A stretch of 64,000 nt of DNA from the NCBI GenBank assembly GCA_033977485.1, contig CM066994.1, forward strand, positions 43,425,155 to 43,489,154, in the 5' to 3' direction. The position numbers and the translations under genes were made by a program. Positions within the stretch are counted from its first letter, which is position 1. Each line of letters begins with the position of its first letter. The notes under the pieces were generated by a model, which did no database searches, had not been told where the DNA came from, and was given only the letters and a program-made list of their open reading frames with translations. This DNA comes from Hydrangea macrophylla (lineage: Eukaryota > Streptophyta > Magnoliopsida > Cornales > Hydrangeaceae). Positions 58,331 to 64,000 of this stretch are shown piece by piece.

Positions 58331-61167
58331 CCAACCTGGAATAGAGACCAACCTCTGTATTAGTTTTAAATCAAACATCCTTGATTAATAGAGCCAACCT
58401 GGGATTCCAAGTTCAACCACGTACTTCACTTTCAAGATGTATCTCTTTGCGATCCAATAGATATTTTAATATCTCTTGTTTCTATTTTTCAGAACTTTTG
58501 AACAGATACATGCAACGCGAAAAACATTGTATAGACTTTGATGTGACATATCAAGGACTCTCTATAGTAGACACATGTTAAAAGGGAAATTGACACAATT
58601 GAAAGTGATGGAACAAAATTTACACAAGCCGCTTGCGAAGGTGTAAAATGTAATTAACCATTTCGTTTTTAATTCTTTTGTGTTATCATCATACAACTTA
58701 ATAACCCTAAGGTTTTGTTTGGCCCCAAGTATCACTGAGAAAAAAGAAAAGGTCACAGGTGGTTAAAGGTAGTTAATGAACAGCCATTACATCAATGATA
58801 GCGAATAAAGACAGTAAGTATTACTATGATTACAGTCTAAATACAATGAAAATTTACTACATTTACAGTTTAAAGAAAAGTAGAATATCTGCATACAAAA
58901 TTATCAAATACCCCTAAATATAATTTATAGTTTTAAAAACTCAATACATGCTTAAAGAACAAATTTACCATTGGAAAAAATACTTACCTTTCGTTACATA
59001 TTAAAATAACATTATGTAAATTTTTTATTGACTTTGATAGTGATGACTAAAATTTTAATAAAAAAATTACAATGGTCAATGGATAGTTGACTAACAAGAG
59101 AAAATTGTTACTCAACTTACAAAACACAAAAGAGGTCCATGTAATTTTCATATCCAAGGGGCTCTCAGTATATTGACTTTACCTCAACCTTACTTAGGAA
59201 AAGTCAGTGTAATAATTTCCTTTCAAAAAAAAAAAAGAAGAAGACAACCCTGGAACAGAGACCAACCTCTGTATTAGTTTTACTACAAATATCTTGGTGT
59301 AGAGCCAATTTGGGATTCCAAGTTCAACCACATACTTCACTTCCAAGAAGTTATCTGTTTCCAGTCCAATTCATATTTTAGTATGACTTGTTTTTATTTT
59401 CCCAAACATTTGAATAGATACATGTAATGTGAAAAACATTATCTAGACTTTGATGTGACATACCAAGGACTCTATGTGGTCCAGACATAAACATTAATAT
59501 AACATGTAAAACAAGAAACACATGGTTAGTTCAAACGCCTTTCCTTCACTTGTTTTAATTACTTCTGCACATTAAGGTTGTGTCAACAAGCTGTTTGAAT
59601 AAATATTTTGTGGCAACCAAATATTCATTCTAGGAAAATTCTACAATATATCCTAGTGGTTTTATGCACATTGGAATGTATGATACATCCCAAAGTCTAA
59701 CAGTTTTTTGATCAAAAGATGCCAATTGTTTGGCTATTAGAGTGCCGCATGTAAAGTGGCACTTCTTTTGATGCCAAAGTTAACCTATTAATAACCTTCT
59801 ATTACATGTCACAATTTTGGGCCCCAAAATGTTGTAATGAATAGTGGTCACAAATGCTATACTTATGGGGACCCAACATTTTGTAATATGGTCCCAACAA
59901 GTTGAAAAGGGGTCCCAAATGGTTGTAAAGTGGTTCACATATGTTGTACTTGATCCTAATATGCTATAATGTGGTCTCAAAATTTTGTAATTTAATCCAA
60001 AAATGTTGTTGTTTTTTGCACATAATATTGGTTATTCTTCGAGAAACGTGCCAGATTTATGTTCCGGAAATATACATGATCCATAACGTTTTTGAGTCTT
60101 TGCAACGAGAGTGACCCCGCGTAGTTTACTTCAATCAATATGGTTTTAACATCGAGCCCAAAGTTTGCCTATGTTCGGAGCTTTTGTACTAAAGGTCCTA
60201 ATATCTTTTAATCAGGTCCCAACATGTTGTAAAGTGGTCCCAAATAGTTGTACAGAGTTCCCAGTATGTTGTATTTTGGTCCTGATGTGTAGTAATATTA
60301 TCTCAAAATTTTGTAATCTAGTCCCAAACTTTTGTTATTTTGTAAACTAGCCCCACAAGAAAAGACCAAGTGTTGTTTGTGGGTTAGGGTTTGGTAAAGT
60401 TAGGGAAAAAGAGGGATAGACCCAAAATTTATATTTTGGGGTTGGAAGCAAAATTGAACGTGAATGTTGTTTTAGAGGGAAACATCAGCAGGAAAAAAAA
60501 TGCTTACCAAGGGGACCTTGCCCAAATCGTGTGTACTAATGCTATGCCTAAAAGTATTCATTGTTGGAACCTATGCCCCAATGGCCCTTTATAATATCTA
60601 TTCTATATCTTATGCAATAAATATGTTCAAAGATATATAGAATTCATAAAGATGCTTCTCATACATTTAACAAAATGCAAAGCTTTTGCTTTCATAAATT
60701 ACAGTAACCTCCCTAGTCAGAAATTGAGTGTTAACAAAAGTAATGATGCGTACAAAATTATCAAATGCCCATAAGTATAATTTATGATTTTCAAAAATCA
60801 ATGCATGCTAAAATAACAATTTACCATTGGAATAAAATACATAGCTTCCCGTCCATATTAAAAAAAAAAAAAAACACTGTGTAAAATTTTGATTAATCGT
60901 GCCGGACTTTTGTTCGGGAAAGCTATATGATCTGTAAAGTTTTCGAGTCTTCGTAACGGGGGTGCCCCCTCCTAGTTTACTAGCTTCAATCGATATGGTT
61001 TTAAGATATGGCCCAGAATTTGCCTATATATGTTTGGAGATTTTTATACTAAAGGCCCGAACCTATTGCAATCAGGTCCCAACAATTTATAGAGTGGCGC
61101 CAAATAGTTGTAAATCGATTCTAGTATGTTGCATTTTGGTCTTAGTGTGTTGTAATATTATCTCAAA

Positions 61168-61341
61168 GGGTAATACTTTGAACACACCCAAAGACACAAC
61201 TTTTGGGACACAACCCAAGAGATGTGTCTATCTCTCTCTTGTGTCACTGTGGGGTCCATTGACATCACAGGAGAGATTTAGACACATCTTTTGGGTTGTG
61301 TCCAAAAAGTTGTGTCTTTGGGTGTGTCTCAATCTTTACTC
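61168..61341. mobile_element. MITE with perfect 9 bp target duplication (174 bp)
   Basis: Left end GGGTAATACTTTGAACACAC, right end complement GAGTAAAGATTGAGACACAC. Long hairpin arms (CCCAAAGACACAACTTTT). The duplication TATCTCAAA lies at 61159-61167 and 61342-61350. Uninterrupted sister repeats (56290, 57490, 60300) show a single ATTATCTCAAAATTTTG, the empty site. The 9 bp size indicates Mutator-like mobilisation. Core ACTGTGGGGTCC is shared with the MITE at 45550. Confidence 0.95.
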
Positions 61342-62084
61342 TATCTCAAAATTTTGTAACCTAGTCCCAAAATGTTGTTATTTGGTAAACTAGTCCCACA
61401 AGAAAAGATCATGTGTTGTTTGTTTGTGTGTTAGGGTTTGGTAAAGGTAGTGAAATAGATCGGGTGCTAAGTTTTCCTATGTTTTGTACTAAACGTTCCA
61501 ACATGTTGTAATGAGGTTTCAACAAGTTGTAATTAGGTCCCAAATGGTTGTAAACAGGTCCCAGTTGTATTTTTGTCCCAATGTGCTGTAATGTGGTTCC
61601 AAAATTTTGTTATCTAGTCACAAAGCATTGTTACTTCACACTTAATATGGATTTTTCTTGGAAAAATTAAACATGTCGGATTTTTGTTCAAGAAAGCTAC
61701 ATGATCGGTAAAGTTTCCGAGCTGTCTTCACAACGGTAGTACCCCCAGTAGTTTACTTCAATTGATATGGTTTTAAGATCAAACCCAAAATTTACCCATG
61801 TTTGGATCTTTTTTTACTAAAGGTTATAATCAGTCCCAACAAGTTATACAGTGGTCCCAAATATGTAAAGAGGTTCTAGTATGTTGTATTTTGGTCCAAA
61901 TGTGTTGTAAGGTTGTCTCAAAATTTTGTAATCTAGTCCCAGAATGTTGTTATTTCTCATGTAATAAGGATTTTTCTTGGGGAAACATGCCAGATTTTTG
62001 TTCGGAAAAGCTACATGATATGTAATGTTTTCAAGTCTTTGCAACGGAAGTGCTCACGCGTAGTACACTTCAACTGGTATGGTT

Positions 62085-62262
62085 TTGAATCCCCAATTTA
62101 GATCTTAAATTTGAATCCCAAATTTAGTTCTTAAATTCTTTGTTAGTTGTATCACATGCGGTGGCATGCGTATCACAGATCATTATCAATGGCATATGGT
62201 ACAACTATTAAGCCATTTAGGAACGAAATTTAGAATCCATATTTTGGAAGCACAACCATATC
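62085..62262. mobile_element. MITE, diverged copy
   Basis: GTATCACAGATCATTATCAA, CATATGGTACAAC and CATTTAGGAACGAAATTTAG match the same blocks in 62295-62479 in order, and TTTTGAATCCC and ATATTTTGGAAGCACAACC represent decayed ends. Confidence 0.6.
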
Positions 62263-62294
62263 CTAGATAAAATAACAGCTCGTGCATTATTCTA

Positions 62295-62479
62295 AAGTAA
62301 TGCTATGCTTCCCAAATTTTGATTCCAAAATTGGTTCCAAAACGTTTTATCACTTATACCAATTATACCATAGCCAATAAAATGTAGTATCACCGATCAC
62401 TATCACATCATATGGTACAAGTGTTAAATCATTTGGGAACCAATTTGAGATTCAAAATTTGAGAAGCATAGCATTATTT
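62295..62479. mobile_element. MITE with AATGCTATGCTTC termini (185 bp)
   Basis: Left TAATGCTATGCTTCCCAAAT, right ATTTGAGAAGCATAGCATTA, about 35 bp inverted arms including GGTTCC/GGAACC. Same termini as the MITE split at 47933/54582. Confidence 0.8.
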
Positions 62480-64000
62480 ATCGATCTAAGCATTAGTTGT
62501 ACAACATATCCATTGCATACTTCACATACTTCACTGTCAAGCTGTCATCCCTTTGCAGTTCAATTGATGTTTAGTATCTATTGTTACTATTTTTCAGAAA
62601 TTTTTGGCTTTCTTTAGTTTGCAGATCACACAAGGGAGAGAAAATACAGAGGAACTAGTTTTCCTTCATGATTTGTAGTTTGAAAGTAATGGCGTTTAAA
62701 GTTTGAAAAAAAAATGCCTTGGACAGTGTGTCGAGCTGTGAGAATTGAGGAGCTGCATGCTTCGTTTAATGTTGTTGAGCATCATCTTTGTCCCAAACAA
62801 AAAAGGGACTTTTCGGGTTTACCAAAAATAAAATAAAAAATGCAAGGACTTTAAGTTGAAAAGTGTTCATTATAGGAACCTATTACCGAATGGCCCTTTA
62901 TAATATCTACAGTATATCTTATGCAATAAATATGTTCAAAGATATGTAAAACTCATAAAGATGCTTCTCATACAATTGACAAAATGCAAAGCTTTTGTTT
63001 TCATATATTAAGGTAACCTGCTTGGTCAGAAATAAAGTGCTAACAAAAGAAGTGATGCATACAAAATTATCAAATACCCCTAAATATAATTTATGATTTT
63101 AAAAAATCTATTTACCAATGGAAAAAATACATACCTTCCAGTCCATATTTAAAATTTAAAAAAAAAAAAAATAAGCATCATAAAAAATTTTGATTGACTT
63201 TGATAGTGACAACTAAAATTTTTACAAAAAAAAAAAAAAAAAAAAAGATTGTAATGGTCAATTGATAAGTGACTAACGAGGGAAAACAGTTACTCAACTT
63301 ATATAACACAAAAGAGGTCCATGTAAATTTCAATTAATAGTTAAAATGAATCTTGTTTGATAGATCTCCTTCTTTCTTTCTTTTTTTGTAATTTACGGAT
63401 AGATAAATTTTATTGAAAATGAACATTTACGCCATTCCAATTAACCATAGACTATAATTTCTCATGAATGCTTACTCTGAGCACGTCGTTCTCAAATATT
63501 TAAATCATCTCAATCAAACACAGATGAATAATCGCGAGTCAAATTTTATTTGGTCCAAAGAATCGAAAGGTTTACGCCAACCCAATTAACCATACACTAT
63601 AATTTCTCATGAATGTCTTCCCTATACTCTAAGCACATCACCACCACCAACTGACTTGGTGCGGGCTCCCAAAGTAATGTATAGTATTGTATAAAAATCA
63701 CAGCATTTGGATTATATGAGATATACATAATCTGCATTTGGATCCATATTCAGCGTGATGCGGCTCTACTGGCCGAAAAAGAATGCTCACTGCTAGGGAT
63801 ACAATTCAATTCATCTTTCTCTCTCTTTACTGCCGGCGAGAGACTCCTCTTCGCCATGGCTTCTTTCTATTTTCCTTCATTTTCAAGGTCTAAATAAAAA
63901 GATCTCAAAAGCTTCATTACTTTAATGTGGTAGACAAAAGGATAGTCACAGATTCTAAAGGGAGTCCGTTAAAATTAAGAGTAATGATTGGTGCACATAA
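62480..64000. other. AT-rich flank with repeat copies, no gene called
   Basis: 62900-63330 is another copy of the AT-rich sub-repeat with an A-tract at 63224-63246. AATTAACCATAGACTATAAT followed by TTCTCATGAATG occurs at 63440 and 63581, a 141 bp duplication. A GC-richer patch at 63750-63865 has short frames on both strands that I cannot support as a gene. Confidence 0.5.

Larger units (their letters stand above)
55424..62060. repeat. Long repeat array (1.2 and 2.79 kb units) built on a 21 bp motif
   Basis: TTTGAATAGATACATGTAAT-type starts occur at 55424, 56619, 58497 and 59408, and AATATGTTCAAAGATATAT at 57824 and 60620, giving a 1,195 bp step followed by a 2,790 bp step. Within each unit are runs of a degenerate 21 bp motif close to TTGTAAAGTGGTCCCAAATGG (55890-56040, 56225-56340, 57070-57200, 57370-57540, 59880-60010, 60190-60345, 61075-61160, 61490-61630, 61820-61950). 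The last two segments are more diverged. Chance frames of 60-143 codons arise because 21 is a multiple of 3. I do not regard them as genes. Confidence 0.8.

Noticed and set aside
63840..63900. ATG in a good plant start context (CGCCATGGCTTC)
   Set aside because: The frame stops after 13 codons; the minus strand offers a 35-codon frame from the same site. Neither can be supported without neighbours beyond the window.

Overview
This window is plant nuclear DNA, almost certainly from a eudicot with a large, AT-rich, transposon-dense genome. The evidence is tRNA-Met and GGCGCC-type primer sites next to plant-style Ty3/gypsy and Ty1/copia domains, CACTA, hAT and Mutator-like elements, and two broken nuclear-type genes (lactate dehydrogenase; an aerolysin-like/amaranthin-type protein). 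I see no intact host gene, no rRNA or tRNA gene and no CRISPR array. Nearly everything is nested mobile DNA.

Layout. 1-1163: LTR-like debris and a CACTA-type subterminal fragment. 1164-11149: one old minus-strand Ty3/gypsy element (gypsy-1), split by a 4.07 kb solo-LTR-like insertion (1765-5834) and by a truncated minus-strand Ty1/copia (6476-10535). 13799-14024 and 33346-33420: two halves of one exon-like minus-strand frame, separated by a 19.3 kb plus-strand Tekay/Del-type chromovirus (gypsy-2, 14030-33340) with a nearly matching 5 bp target duplication. Gypsy-2 itself carries an 8.7 kb Athila-like gag-protease-only element (15285-23987, perfect ATGAG duplication) in its 5' LTR and a 1.15 kb hAT-type element in gag.

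33400-41200: LTR fragments, a lactate dehydrogenase pseudogene, microsatellites, a hAT-like element and an 836 bp tandem duplication. 41203-44785: a very young gag-only LTR retrotransposon with 494 bp LTRs in which I find one difference. 44810-47024: palindromic MITEs and a long-terminal-inverted-repeat element. 47933-54582: a MITE split by a 6.5 kb CACTA-type element, which carries a 177 bp tandem array and two hAT elements. 54740-55330: a broken aerolysin-like gene. 55424-64000: a large array of 1.2-2.8 kb repeats built from a 21 bp motif, plus several MITEs.

How the parts relate. The two gag-only or gag-protease elements have no reverse transcriptase or integrase and must have moved with enzymes supplied elsewhere. 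Gypsy-1, gypsy-2 and the copia supplied such enzymes once but are now full of stops. Insertion order can be read from the nesting: exon, then gypsy-2, then the Athila-like element; and MITE, then CACTA, then (inside it) hAT. The youngest event is probably the gag-only element at 41203-44785.
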